DNA of 64,000 bases from Microbacterium sp. zg-Y1090 (GCF_030246945.1 NZ_CP126742.1:2294001-2358000); one strand, 5' to 3'; numbered from the stretch's first letter, positions 30,038-37,822 are shown. Made by a program: numbers and translations. Notes: generated by a model from the letters alone, not told the origin.

Positions 30038-30463
30038 ATGAAGATCGTCGCATCAGCAGACTGGCGGGACGCCGTCCCGTTCGAAACCCCGGTGGTCGTC
30101 GCAGACGTCGTCCCCGGCGACCCGGCGCGCTGCGTCGCGTGCCGCACCGAAGCCGACCCGCACCCCCGCACGCAGCTGTGGGCCGTGAAGCACCGGCATC
30201 CGAAGCATCACGACGGGTTCATCCGCTTCTACTGCGCCGACCACCTGCCGGCGATGGAGCTGCCCGACGCGCCCGCGCCGGTCGCCGCCAAGCCCAAGCG
30301 CGCACCGCGCGCCTCGTCGCGCACCGCCGTCCGCCCCGAGCGCACCCCCGAGGTGCGCCGCAGCTCGTCGGTCGACGAAGCGCCGCGCGCGATGTGCCCC
30401 GAGTGCTTCGTCGAGGTGTCGGCGACGGGCATCTGCGGCATGTGCGGTCTCACCGTCGCGTGA
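30038..30463 (+). CDS. Small protein with two zinc-ribbon-like Cys clusters
   Basis: 141 residues. The first Cys pair is ARCVACRTE with a nearby YCADHLP (Cys plus His), and the second is MCPECFVE with GICGMCG at the C-terminus. A basic Pro/Ala/Arg linker separates them. Such an arrangement suggests two zinc-binding domains and possible nucleic-acid or protein contact. Related Microbacteriaceae proteins are sometimes labelled glucose-6-phosphate dehydrogenase, which nothing in this sequence supports. AGAGG lies nine bases before the ATG. Function unknown. Confidence 0.75.
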   Translation: MKIVASADWRDAVPFETPVVVADVVPGDPARCVACRTEADPHPRTQLWAVKHRHPKHHDGFIRFYCADHLPAMELPDAPAPVAAKPKRAPRASSRTAVRPERTPEVRRSSSVDEAPRAMCPECFVEVSATGICGMCGLTVA

Positions 30464-30545
30464 GCAGCGTCCGCAGCGTCTAGGGATCCGAGGGCGACCT
30501 GTCAACCGCCCCCGCGCTGAGGTGGCGAGCAGCCAGAATCGACGA

Positions 30546-30704
30546 ATGACCGGACTCGCTGTAATCCTCCTCATCGTCGGAATCGTCCTGCTGCTGCTGG
30601 GCGTGTTCGTCCAGGCCGTGCAGTTCCTGCTCTACGTCGGCATCATCATCATCGTCATCGCGATCATCGCGTGGCTCATGCGCTTCATCCGCCGTCAGGC
30701 CTGA
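30546..30704 (+). CDS. Two-helix small membrane protein
   Basis: 52 residues, almost entirely two hydrophobic helices (residues 3-24 and 26-43) with a basic tail (RFIRRQA). The ATG at 30546 is preceded by CAGAAT six bases upstream, the same spacing seen at metX. No homology-based function is recognised; small proteins of this kind often act as membrane regulators. Confidence 0.6.
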   Translation: MTGLAVILLIVGIVLLLLGVFVQAVQFLLYVGIIIIVIAIIAWLMRFIRRQA

Positions 30705-30777
30705 TCCCGACCGCCGCGGCGACCGTCGGTACACCCGGGCGGTCCCTCGCGCACGAGCCCCGGCTCGGCGCGCAGCC

Positions 30778-33762
30778 TTAGCGCCACTCCTCGCGCGCGA
30801 TCGGCGCGGGAAGCTCACCGCCGCCCCGGCGGGCACGAGCCATCAGGGCGAGCTGCCCGGGCCGGTCCATCGCGTGCAGCACGCAGGGGCCGATCTCCTG
30901 CTCCCACGCCGCGGCGAACGCCTCGGCATCCGCCCGGCGACGCCCGATGGCGGTCGGCACCGGCAGGAGATGCCCGGTGTCCCGGCGTCGTGCTGCGAGG
31001 CGGAGCACACCGCGCACCAGGGGCGCCCGGCCTCCCTGACCCGTCTCGAGCAGGAAGCGGGGGGTGCGCACGACGCCGAACAGCTCCCCCAGCGCATCGG
31101 CGAGCGTCCGCTGATCGGCCGGGGCCGCCGACGGCGCCGAGAGGGCGATCGAGACCACCCCGCCCCGCGGCTCGCCCTCGATCGAGACGAGGTCTGCATC
31201 CACGTCGGCGACGCGTCCCGCCCGCCGCAGCGCCTCCCAGACCAGAGTCGCGATGCGAAGGTGGACTCCGGACGCTCGCGCGGTCTGCCCGCGAGTCTGA
31301 CGCCATGCCATCCCGAGCGGGACGGCATGGACGATCCCCACGACGAGCACCGCGATCCCGGCGACCACGCCGAGCTCGGGTGAGGCCACCGCGACCCCCG
31401 CGGCCGCCGCTCCCGCCGTGCCGACGAGCGTCGCCGCGGCCGTCGCCCCGAACGCGCCGCCGAGGGCCCGTGACGCCGACGCGCTGGTGCGGAACACCGG
31501 CGCCCCGGGCCGTCGCGGAACCAGCGCGCTGACGCTCTCGCGGTCGAGGTACGCCTCGCCGATCCGCCATCGCGCGCGCGTGACCCCCCGCAGCGCCGGC
31601 GCGGACAGATCGTTCAGCGCGGCCACGGATGCCGCGGCATCCTTCGCCACCACCGCGTCCAGCGCCCGGCGCTGAGTCGCCGCCATCGCGATCGACAGGC
31701 CGCGCACCACCCGCGACGGCTCGTCGGCGTCGAGCCCCCAGAGCCTCGCGTGCTTGCGGGACAGGCGAGCGACATCGGGCTGCGCGCGCAGGGGGAACGA
31801 CGGCGGCAGCACGGCGGTGACCGTCCAGTTGTGTGCGACCTTCTCCGGCCAGGCGGGGTCGAGGCGCAGCGTGCGCCCCCGCAGCTGCTGCGTCGCCGAG
31901 GCCGTCGACACGGCGGTCAGGTCGATGAGCGTGTTGACGGCGGGGCAGTCCCAGCCCTCGCCGAAGAGACCTCGCGTGCCGACGACGACCTGCACCGTTC
32001 CCTGAGCGAGCAGCACGGATGCCGCGCGCACGAGTGCCGCGGAGCCGGCCCCGGGCGCGTGGATCTGCGACACCTCAGGTGACTCCAGCACCGGCGCCGC
32101 GGCGACCGGCAGGCCGAGCACCTCGCTCAGCGCGGGGACGAGCACCTCCGCGTCCCGCGTCGCGATGCGCGTGGACCTGCCGGAGACGAGGATCGGGCGC
32201 AGTCCGCTCGTGGCGGCATCCGCCACCAGCGTCGCGAAGGTGCGCAGGGCGCCGGCAGTGCCCACGAGCCCGCCGTGCCTGTTGCCGTGCTCGGCGAAGT
32301 CGGTGACCACCAGCGCGCGCAGCCGGTCATCGCCCAGCGCCTCGCGCTCGGCGCCCAGGATGTCGCACGCGGCGTGGTCCTTCGCCAGCGATGAGGCGAG
32401 CATGGTTTCGACGGGGTCACGGGTGCGGCGGACCCCCCGATCGGTGATCGCGTAGCCGAAGTCGGCGAGGGTCCGGCGGATGCGGTGCCAGTGCTTCTCT
32501 TCGGCCGGATCCGGAAGCAGGCGGTCCAGCGCGAACCGCGCGAGCAGGCGCATCGCCTCGTCGGCGGTCGGCGGCCGGCGTGCGACGTCGGGCAGGCGCG
32601 GGACGAGAGGATGCTGCGGAGCGACGGTCGCCAGCATGGCCGCGGCCGCCTCGGCGCCGGCGAAGTCGGCGGCGAACGCGGCCGCGAGGCGGGCGTCGGC
32701 GGCGTCTTCTGCGGGCGGGGCGGGCGGCGCGGGCGGCGGCTCGAGATCGCTCGGCGCCGGTGGAGCGCCGGGCCCGGGCTCGGGCTCGGGCTCGGGCTGC
32801 AGGATGTCGACGAGGAGCTGCAGGCCGGCATCGCGGGCGAACGTGGTGCGCAGCAGCACCTCGAGCCCGTCGGCGTGGGCGGCGAGGAAGGCGAGCTCCT
32901 GCGGCGTCGGCTCGGTGAAACGCACGAGATCGCGGTAGGGCGCAAGGTTGCCCTCCCGCACCACCGCCGGCACCGGCACCTCGTAGTCCACGTCGCCCAG
33001 GAGCGAGGTGTAGTTGTCGTACTCCGCCGCGTCGTCGGGTGAGGGCAGCGTCGCCGTGAGGCCGATCAGCAGCGGCTCGCGGCCCGCGGCCCGCAGCCGC
33101 GCGACGAGGGTCGCCACCACCAGCGCCCAGTGATCGAGCAGGTGATGGCATTCGTCGAGCACGACGGTCTCCACGCCGTGCTCGACGAGCCGGTCGATGA
33201 GAGCGAGGGCGTTCGGGTGCAGCGCCGCCGCGAGCACGCCAGCATCCTCCCGCACCAGCTGCCGCCGCACCGTGCGCGACCGGCTCGCGATGCCGCGGCC
33301 GTAGGCCTTGGGATTCGCATCGGCGAGGTCGTCGAGCCAGCGCGTCGCGGCATCCGGCGAGCGCCCGTCGGCTTCGAGTTCGCCGAGCCAGCGCGTGCGG
33401 GCGATGCCGGCCAAGGGGTGGGCGGCGTCGAGCACGCTGAGGGCCTGGTAGGTCAGCGCCGTGAGCTCCGCCGGCTGCGCGGGGTCCTCCGACACGGCGG
33501 CCGGGTCGGGGGCGAGCGTCGCCGCGGCACGGGCCCACTGCCCGCGGATCGTCGTGGTCGGGGTCAGCACCACGGCGCGGCGTCCGCGTCGGGCGGCCAG
33601 CAGCAGACCCAGCAGGGTCTTGCCCGACCCTGGCGGCGCGACGATGTGCAGCGCCGCGCCGGCGTCGACGTCGACGCGGTCGAGCACGTCGGCCTGGTAG
33701 TGCCGCAGGGTGCCGGTGAAGTGCCAGTCCGCCAGCGCGGCGGTGACGGCAGGCTGCGGCAT
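30778..33762 (-). CDS. DExH-box helicase with C-terminal hydrophobic segments
   Basis: 994 residues, superfamily 2. The N-terminal core has Walker A APPGSGKTLLG (about 45), VLTPTTTIRGQW, DECHH (motif II, about 200) and a SAT-equivalent LTATLPSP. A Pro-rich linker follows near residues 325-350. The second RecA domain shows LVVTDFAEHG, then a QxxGRxxR-type motif VI (QQLRGRTLR). Beyond it, residues about 765-818 contain two strongly hydrophobic stretches, which look like a membrane hairpin, followed by a 175-residue soluble domain. The leaderless TAAGCT box is six bases before the ATG. A membrane-linked helicase has no obvious known role. Confidence 0.85.
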   Translation of the reverse strand: MPQPAVTAALADWHFTGTLRHYQADVLDRVDVDAGAALHIVAPPGSGKTLLGLLLAARRGRRAVVLTPTTTIRGQWARAAATLAPDPAAVSEDPAQPAELTALTYQALSVLDAAHPLAGIARTRWLGELEADGRSPDAATRWLDDLADANPKAYGRGIASRSRTVRRQLVREDAGVLAAALHPNALALIDRLVEHGVETVVLDECHHLLDHWALVVATLVARLRAAGREPLLIGLTATLPSPDDAAEYDNYTSLLGDVDYEVPVPAVVREGNLAPYRDLVRFTEPTPQELAFLAAHADGLEVLLRTTFARDAGLQLLVDILQPEPEPEPGPGAPPAPSDLEPPPAPPAPPAEDAADARLAAAFAADFAGAEAAAAMLATVAPQHPLVPRLPDVARRPPTADEAMRLLARFALDRLLPDPAEEKHWHRIRRTLADFGYAITDRGVRRTRDPVETMLASSLAKDHAACDILGAEREALGDDRLRALVVTDFAEHGNRHGGLVGTAGALRTFATLVADAATSGLRPILVSGRSTRIATRDAEVLVPALSEVLGLPVAAAPVLESPEVSQIHAPGAGSAALVRAASVLLAQGTVQVVVGTRGLFGEGWDCPAVNTLIDLTAVSTASATQQLRGRTLRLDPAWPEKVAHNWTVTAVLPPSFPLRAQPDVARLSRKHARLWGLDADEPSRVVRGLSIAMAATQRRALDAVVAKDAAASVAALNDLSAPALRGVTRARWRIGEAYLDRESVSALVPRRPGAPVFRTSASASRALGGAFGATAAATLVGTAGAAAAGVAVASPELGVVAGIAVLVVGIVHAVPLGMAWRQTRGQTARASGVHLRIATLVWEALRRAGRVADVDADLVSIEGEPRGGVVSIALSAPSAAPADQRTLADALGELFGVVRTPRFLLETGQGGRAPLVRGVLRLAARRRDTGHLLPVPTAIGRRRADAEAFAAAWEQEIGPCVLHAMDRPGQLALMARARRGGGELPAPIAREEWR

Positions 33763-33833
33763 CCGATCAGCTTACGAGCACCCGTCGGGCGAACCGGGCT
33801 CCCGGCGGGAGCCGTCAGACTGGGAGGAGACAG

Positions 33834-34193
33834 ATGAATGGAGACCCTGTGTCCTCACCGCAGCCCCGCCCGACCTCGGAGTACCAGCGCAACGCGTTCG
33901 CGCCGGCGATCCTCGCCGCGATCGCGTGCGTTGCCGGGACAGCGCTCATCGGTCACGAGTACTACCTCGCGATCCGCTTCATCGTGGCGATCCTCGCCGT
34001 GATCATCGGCTGGTTCGCCCTGCAGGCCCGCCAGTGGTGGTGGGCGCCGGTCATGCTGGCGATCGCCGTCGTCTGGAACCCGCTCTTCCCGTTCCCGTTC
34101 GCCGGCCCCTGGTGGTCGGGCGCGCACGCCGTTGCCGCGGCGGTGTTCCTCGTCGCCGGATCGCTGATCAAGACCCCGCGCACCCCGGCCTAG
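33834..34193 (+). CDS. DUF6804-like membrane protein
   Basis: 119 residues with four hydrophobic segments. The WNPLFPFPF motif in the third-to-fourth segment is what I associate with DUF6804. A GGAGG ribosome site precedes the ATG at 33834; a second ATG lies four bases later but in another frame. It is divergently placed to the helicase. Function unknown. Confidence 0.65.
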   Translation: MNGDPVSSPQPRPTSEYQRNAFAPAILAAIACVAGTALIGHEYYLAIRFIVAILAVIIGWFALQARQWWWAPVMLAIAVVWNPLFPFPFAGPWWSGAHAVAAAVFLVAGSLIKTPRTPA

Positions 34194-34316
34194 TCCGCGC
34201 CGCGTCCCCGAACCCTCACCGGTGTGGTGAGCGGACTCGCGGGAAGGTCCACCATCCCGGCCAGGAGCCGGCACGGCGAGGGATGCCGGGATCACCGACA
34301 TCCCCCGCCGGCGCTG

Positions 34317-34973
34317 TCAGGCCACGCGGGCGCTGTGCGCCGCGGCGATCTCGCGCCCGGAGCGCACGGCGTGCTGCTCGGCGTCGGACTTCAGCGCCGC
34401 GGCCGTGTCGGCGAAGGCATCCATCGCGGGGTTCACCCCGACCAGAGTGAACGGCCGCTGCACGACGCGCAGGTCGAGACCCCAGACATCTTCGAGCACG
34501 CGGCGCAGCCACGCGGTCGAGTGGTCCCAGCCCTCCCGGGGGCTGCCCGGTGCGTAGTTGCCGCCCAGCACGGTGACGAGCGTCGCGGGCTTGCCGTGCA
34601 GTGCCGTCCCCTGCGGGTCGATGCGCGGATCGGTGTACGCGAGGTCGAACCACGTCTTGAAGTGCTGCGAGACGCCGTAATTGTACAGCGGCACGGCGAA
34701 CAGCAGCGCGTCGGCGGCGGTCAGCTCATCCCCGATGGTCGTCGCGAGGTCGACGGCCGCCCGCTGGCGTTCGCTGCGCTCGGCCTCGGGCACGCCCGGC
34801 GCCGTGACGGCATCGGCCCACGCGGTGGCCGGCACCGGGTCGAGGCTGAGGTCGCGCCGGGTGACGGTGGAATGCGGGTGCGCAGCGAGCCACTCGGCCT
34901 CGACGAGGTCGGCCAGGGCACGGCTCGACGAGGTGGCGGGGAAGATGCTGGCATCCAGCCGGAAGAGGGACAT
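34317..34973 (-). CDS. azoR: FMN-dependent NADH:quinone oxidoreductase/azoreductase (AzoR family)
   Basis: 218 residues with a flavodoxin-like fold. The N-terminal SIFPATSSSRAL binds FMN phosphate and FAVPLYNYGVSQHFKTWFD is the family signature for flavin and substrate. The enzyme reduces quinones and azo compounds with NAD(P)H and protects against electrophile stress. It is transcribed divergently from an HxlR regulator, a common arrangement in which the regulator senses quinones or aldehydes by a Cys. Confidence 0.9.
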   Translation of the reverse strand: MSLFRLDASIFPATSSSRALADLVEAEWLAAHPHSTVTRRDLSLDPVPATAWADAVTAPGVPEAERSERQRAAVDLATTIGDELTAADALLFAVPLYNYGVSQHFKTWFDLAYTDPRIDPQGTALHGKPATLVTVLGGNYAPGSPREGWDHSTAWLRRVLEDVWGLDLRVVQRPFTLVGVNPAMDAFADTAAALKSDAEQHAVRSGREIAAAHSARVA

Positions 34974-35003
34974 GGGGCTCCGATCAGGGCTTGGGTTTCA
35001 GGA

Positions 35004-35026
35004 GTCGCTCCGAAAAGCAGAGCGAC
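35004..35026. promoter_or_regulatory. Inverted repeat in the azoR/hxlR divergent promoter
   Basis: GTCGCTC (35004-35010) and GAGCGAC (35020-35026) flank a nine-base spacer. Position between the divergent genes and dyad symmetry fit a winged-helix dimer operator, presumably for the HxlR protein at 35058. Confidence 0.45.
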
Positions 35027-35045
35027 CAGCGAAACGCTAGCACGG

Positions 35046-35051
35046 TAGAGT
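35046..35051 (+). promoter_or_regulatory. -10 box of leaderless hxlR gene
   Basis: TAGAGT, six bases before the GTG at 35058, no ribosome site. It lies 20 bases beyond the inverted repeat, so the repeat would cover the -35 region. Confidence 0.5.
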
Positions 35052-35057
35052 CGGATT

Positions 35058-35396
35058 GTGGACGGGGACCAGCACGAGGGGCGGCAGTGTGACGCCGCCG
35101 TCAGCTTGGCCTTCTCGGTCCTCGGCAAGCGATGGAACGGCATGATCGTCGACGTGCTGCGCGGCGGGGCGATGTCGTTCGTCGAGCTGCGCCGGGGCGT
35201 GGGCGGCATCAGCGACGCCATGCTGTCCGATCGGCTCACCGAGCTGGCGCAGGCCGGGCTCGTGGTGCGCCAGGTCGCTCCCGGCCCTCCGGTGTCGGTG
35301 GCCTATGAGCTGACCGAGGCCGGCCGCGAGCTCCTCCCCCTGCTGACCCAACTGGGCCAGTGGGCGGCCGACCACCTCGGCGCCACCGCTCGCTGA
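35058..35396 (+). CDS. HxlR-family transcriptional regulator
   Basis: 112 residues, GTG start. A winged helix-turn-helix of the HxlR type: LGKRWNGMIVDVL (helix 1), FVELRRGVGGISDAMLSDRLTEL (recognition region) and a wing ending in YELTEAGREL. A single Cys lies near the N-terminus (RQCDAAV), the position used for redox or electrophile sensing in family members such as HypR and YodB. It is predicted to control azoR and itself through the dyad at 35004-35026. Confidence 0.92.
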   Translation: MDGDQHEGRQCDAAVSLAFSVLGKRWNGMIVDVLRGGAMSFVELRRGVGGISDAMLSDRLTELAQAGLVVRQVAPGPPVSVAYELTEAGRELLPLLTQLGQWAADHLGATAR

Positions 35397-35720
35397 CGAC
35401 GAGGCGTTCGCAGCGCAACGACGAATCGCCGCCCAGAACTGGACGGCGATCTTCGCGTGGAGTGGTGGTGGTGGGTTGTACGCGGAACCCGTTCTGCCGC
35501 GTGATTCCTGAGGTCTGGGGGGCATGCCGCACCGTTCATCCTCCGTGAAGCCCGCGTTAATCCTCCGCGCAGCCCTCACGCTAGCCGTGGCCTGGGTGCG
35601 ACGTGCCCGGTGAAGGGGGTGGCCTGCCCAAACCCTGCAGGACTGCGACACCTCGACGAGCTGCGCGCTCGCGCCGGTGAATTGTCCAAGGCTTGACACC
35701 GTTGTAACTACGATCGGCTC
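35397..35720. other. Intergenic, no gene seen
   Basis: 324 bases between hxlR and the 35721 gene. G+C and codon-like structure drop compared with the flanks, and no reading frame, hairpin or RNA motif could be supported apart from the -10 box at its right end. It marks the left boundary of a patch that looks foreign. Confidence 0.4.
35709..35714 (+). promoter_or_regulatory. -10 box of the 35721 gene
   Basis: TACGAT, six bases before the ATG at 35721, no ribosome site. A TTGACA at 35693-35698 lies only ten bases away, too close to be its -35. Confidence 0.5.
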
Positions 35721-36473
35721 ATGACTGCGCTCGCTGCACTCGTCGATTTCTGGGATGAGGAGATTGACCGCTGGGTCAGCGGTCACGCCGGGGTGTCCGA
35801 CCGACTGCAGCCATGGTTTGAGTCGTACCGAGGCAGGGGCCACGGAGAAGTGCGCCTCGACGCGTTTCCCGAGCCATACACCGGCCGACTGATCGGGAAC
35901 TCGACGCCCGTCGTCATGCTCGGGCTGAACCCGGGTGCGGCGGTCCCTCGGTTCCAGGCCCCCGGTGGTGTGTTCTTCGAGCAGTTGAAGACTCTGCGCT
36001 ACAGCGAGTGGGCCGCAACCGTGCCGTATGCGAGCAAGGAGTGGGAGAGCATTGCTGGCCCGAATCGCTTCTATCAGAACCGGTTTGCTTTCGCTCGCCG
36101 CCTCCTGGGCGAGCCGAACTGGTCTATTGCAAACGGCGTGTACTTCGAGTTGTACCCGTACCACTCATCCGGCGTGAACGCCTCGATGGAACCTCCCGGC
36201 GATGTCATTCGTGAATTCGTCCTCGATCCCATCGGCGATCTGGACACGCAGCACGTCTTCGCATTCGGGAAGCCCTGGTTCAGCGTTCCCGCGAGAATCG
36301 GCCTTCCGCCAGGCCGCGTCCTCTCGGCGAAGTGGGAGATCCCAAGCCGTGAGGCCAGGATCTACTCGTTGCCGAGCGGTCAGGACCTGATCGTGATGGC
36401 GCAGAACGGCTACGCCGGCCCTCCGGGCGCCGGCGACACGGAGGCACTTGCCCGGGCAATCGGTCTCCGCTGA
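35721..36473 (+). CDS. Hypothetical protein, possible uracil-DNA glycosylase fold
   Basis: 250 residues. The segment VVMLGLNPG (about 64-72) and YFELYPYHS (about 141-149) resemble the active-site and fold motifs of the UDG superfamily (GxNPG, then E-x-x-P-x-x-S), and VFAFGKPW resembles the central strand. These are weak, positional resemblances; no catalytic set can be named with certainty. Codon use is visibly less G/C-rich than in neighbouring genes, and it lies next to a decayed gene, suggesting transfer. UDG-fold enzymes include DNA repair and some phage-defence glycosylases. Function should be regarded as unknown. Confidence 0.6.
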   Translation: MTALAALVDFWDEEIDRWVSGHAGVSDRLQPWFESYRGRGHGEVRLDAFPEPYTGRLIGNSTPVVMLGLNPGAAVPRFQAPGGVFFEQLKTLRYSEWAATVPYASKEWESIAGPNRFYQNRFAFARRLLGEPNWSIANGVYFELYPYHSSGVNASMEPPGDVIREFVLDPIGDLDTQHVFAFGKPWFSVPARIGLPPGRVLSAKWEIPSREARIYSLPSGQDLIVMAQNGYAGPPGAGDTEALARAIGLR

Positions 36474-36529
36474 CTTCGTCGACATCTGTACGACAGTCGG
36501 GACTGCAGCCGCGGGTCACGGCCAGGAGC

Positions 36530-36812
36530 TCCTACATGGCCGTGAGCGCAGAGTGCGACCGCGTACTCGCCGGTCTCCTCATCGAGCACGATGGCGCCCC
36601 TCGTCGGTGAAGCTGACGGCCGGCGGCGCGGTCGGTGAGGGCATCGACGACGCCGCGGAGCACCTTCTCCGTGTATGTGTCGCCGAGTTCCCGCATGCTG
36701 GCGAGGAACTGTGGGCCGACGGCGTAGCCCGCGAGTTGGTATTCGAGCTTCTCGGAGGCGAGGGTGCGTGCCGGCCAACCGCGCGCTTCGATAGTGGTCC
36801 TGAGCCGCCGCG
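36530..36812 (-). pseudogene. Decayed gene, frameshifted
   Basis: On the minus strand a coding-like stretch (LASEKLEYQLAGYAVGPQF, then MRELGDTYTEKVLRGVVDAL) runs from about 36812 to 36618. Continuing coding-like pieces, VSFTDEG and AIVLDEETGEYAVALCAH, sit in the other two frames immediately downstream. Joined, they read as one protein, so at least two frameshifts are likely. No start codon is evident. The family is not recognised. Confidence 0.4.
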
Positions 36813-36894
36813 ACCCACCTACCCCGATGCAGGCTCCGCAACGGGCCCGATCCGGTCAGCATGCGAACACATGACACGACTCCGACCAAACCCG

Positions 36895-36922
36895 AAACGC
36901 CGCCTGAATCCAGGCGGCGTTT
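36895..36922 (-). terminator. Intrinsic terminator downstream of tRNA-Arg
   Basis: A perfect 12-bp stem, AAACGCCGCCTG with its complement, and a four-base loop. Both flanks carry T-rich sequence (TTTCTTC on plus, TTTCGGGTTTGG on minus), so it can act in both directions. On the minus strand it ends the tRNA transcript; on plus it could end readthrough from the 35721 gene. Confidence 0.8.
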
Positions 36923-36982
36923 CTTCGTTCCTAGAGGTTCCGCGTACGAGTTCCCACCCGTTCCGCGTACATCCCATGGCGG

Positions 36983-37055
36983 TGCCCCCGACAGGAGTCG
37001 AACCTGCGACCTACGGTACCGGAAACCGGCGCTCTATCCACTGAGCTACGGAGGC
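36983..37055 (-). tRNA. tRNA-Arg (anticodon CCG)
   Basis: A 73-base cloverleaf on the minus strand: acceptor GCCTCCG paired to CGGGGGC, D arm GCTC/GAGC, anticodon loop TTCCGGT with CCG at 34-36 (reads CGG), T arm with GGTTCGACTCC. The acceptor includes one G-T pair; position 27:43 is a C-T mismatch. CCA is not encoded. It lies between the terminator at 36895 and the one at 37106. Confidence 0.95.
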
Positions 37056-37105
37056 GTACCGAACGAGACTATCACCGGCGCAGCACGGCTCCCGACAACG
37101 CAGAA

Positions 37106-37131
37106 CGCCCCGGAGCCGAAGCTCCGGGGCG
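37106..37131 (-). terminator. Terminator after the guanidine exporter gene
   Basis: Ten-bp stem CGCCCCGGAG / CTCCGGGGCG with a six-base loop. On the minus strand it is followed by TTCTGCGTTGT. It lies between gdx and the tRNA gene. Confidence 0.75.
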
Positions 37132-37295
37132 ATCAATTGCGTGTGTCGGTTTCCGTATCCGGTCACCTCTCGGTTTCCACGTTTCCGTTTTCTTCTCGCA
37201 GAACTGAAGCTACTCCGATCCGACGGGGCGTCAAGACTCCCGCCCGAAGTCGTCTCACCCTCCGGTTGAAGCTGAAGGATGCCGGCACTGCCGGT

Positions 37296-37616
37296 CTACT
37301 CGGGGCTGACGAGCTTCAGCCCGACGATGCAGCCCACGAGCCCCAGGATCAGCAGGAACTTCACGAGCGAGAAGGCCTCGTCCCCGGTGACCATCGCGTA
37401 CGCCACCGTGATCGACGCCCCGATGCCCACCCACACCGCGTAGGCGGTGCCGGTGGAGATCTCGCGCATCGCGTAGGCGAGGCCGCCCATGCTCAGCACC
37501 AGCGCGACGCCGAACACCACCGACGGCCAGAGCTTGGTGAACCCCTCGGATTTGCCGAGGGCGGTCGCCCAGACGGCCTCGAGCACTCCCGACACGACAA
37601 GGACGATCCATGACAT
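37296..37616 (-). CDS. gdx: Guanidinium exporter, small multidrug resistance family (Gdx)
   Basis: 106 residues with four membrane helices. Helix 1 has the essential Glu (VLEAVWATALG; Glu at position 13) and the W-x-x-A-L pattern; helix 3 has STGTAYAVWVGIGA, typical of the Gdx (SugE) subclass rather than EmrE. Gdx works as an antiparallel homodimer exporting guanidinium against two protons. The ATG at 37616 has GGAGG seven bases upstream. The leader holds a guanidine-III riboswitch, which supports the substrate assignment directly. Confidence 0.93.
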   Translation of the reverse strand: MSWIVLVVSGVLEAVWATALGKSEGFTKLWPSVVFGVALVLSMGGLAYAMREISTGTAYAVWVGIGASITVAYAMVTGDEAFSLVKFLLILGLVGCIVGLKLVSPE

Positions 37617-37630
37617 GACACAGCCTCCGT

Positions 37631-37672
37631 GGCCAGTCTTGTCGTTCACCGGGTACTGAACCCTCGTCCGGG
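37631..37672 (-). promoter_or_regulatory. Guanidine-III (ykkC-III) riboswitch upstream of gdx
   Basis: The minus strand contains CCGGACGAGG, then GTACCCGGT and ACAAGAC in order and spacing that agree with the guanidine-III aptamer of Thermobifida fusca as I remember it (CCGGACGAGG, GUACCCGGU, ACAAGAC). CCGG pairs with CCGG of the second block (P1) and CAGT with ACTG (P2), giving the H-type pseudoknot. The 3' end lies six bases before the GGAGG ribosome site of gdx, so guanidine binding probably controls translation initiation. Confidence 0.85.
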
Positions 37673-37724
37673 GATCCGGTCGGGATCCGCCCCCGATGCT
37701 ACCGCCGGGCACTGGGCAGCGGCC

Positions 37725-37759
37725 CACCGCGTGCACAACGTCGTCGATCCGGCGTCGAG
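37725..37759. repeat. 35-bp repeat, copy 1
   Basis: Identical over 35 bases to 37898-37932, beginning CACCGCGTGCACAACGTCG. Its core GTGCAC is palindromic. Lies in the region upstream of gdx. Confidence 0.9.
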
Positions 37760-37800
37760 CGCCCGCCGCCGGCGCCGTTTCCGCCCTCTCGCGCCGGAAT

Positions 37801-37822
37801 GCCGACGTTGTGCACGCCGCGG
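37801..37822. repeat. Diverged inverted copy of the 35-bp repeat
   Basis: GCCGACGTTGTGCACGCCGC is the inverted, diverged form of the core CGTGCACAACGTCG. Confidence 0.6.

Noticed and set aside
34195-34316. ATCCCGGC/GCCGGGAT pair between the DUF6804-like gene and azoR as terminator
   Set aside because: Only eight pairs around a 20-base loop and no T-run; too weak to call.
35693-35698. TTGACA as the -35 of the 35721 gene
   Set aside because: Only ten bases from the TACGAT -10 box; normal spacing is 16-18.
36448-37044. Plus-strand frame covering the tRNA-Arg region, ending with PTGVEPATYG-like sequence
   Set aside because: This peptide is a known artefact of reading the complement of a tRNA gene; the frame also spans the terminator and the decayed gene.
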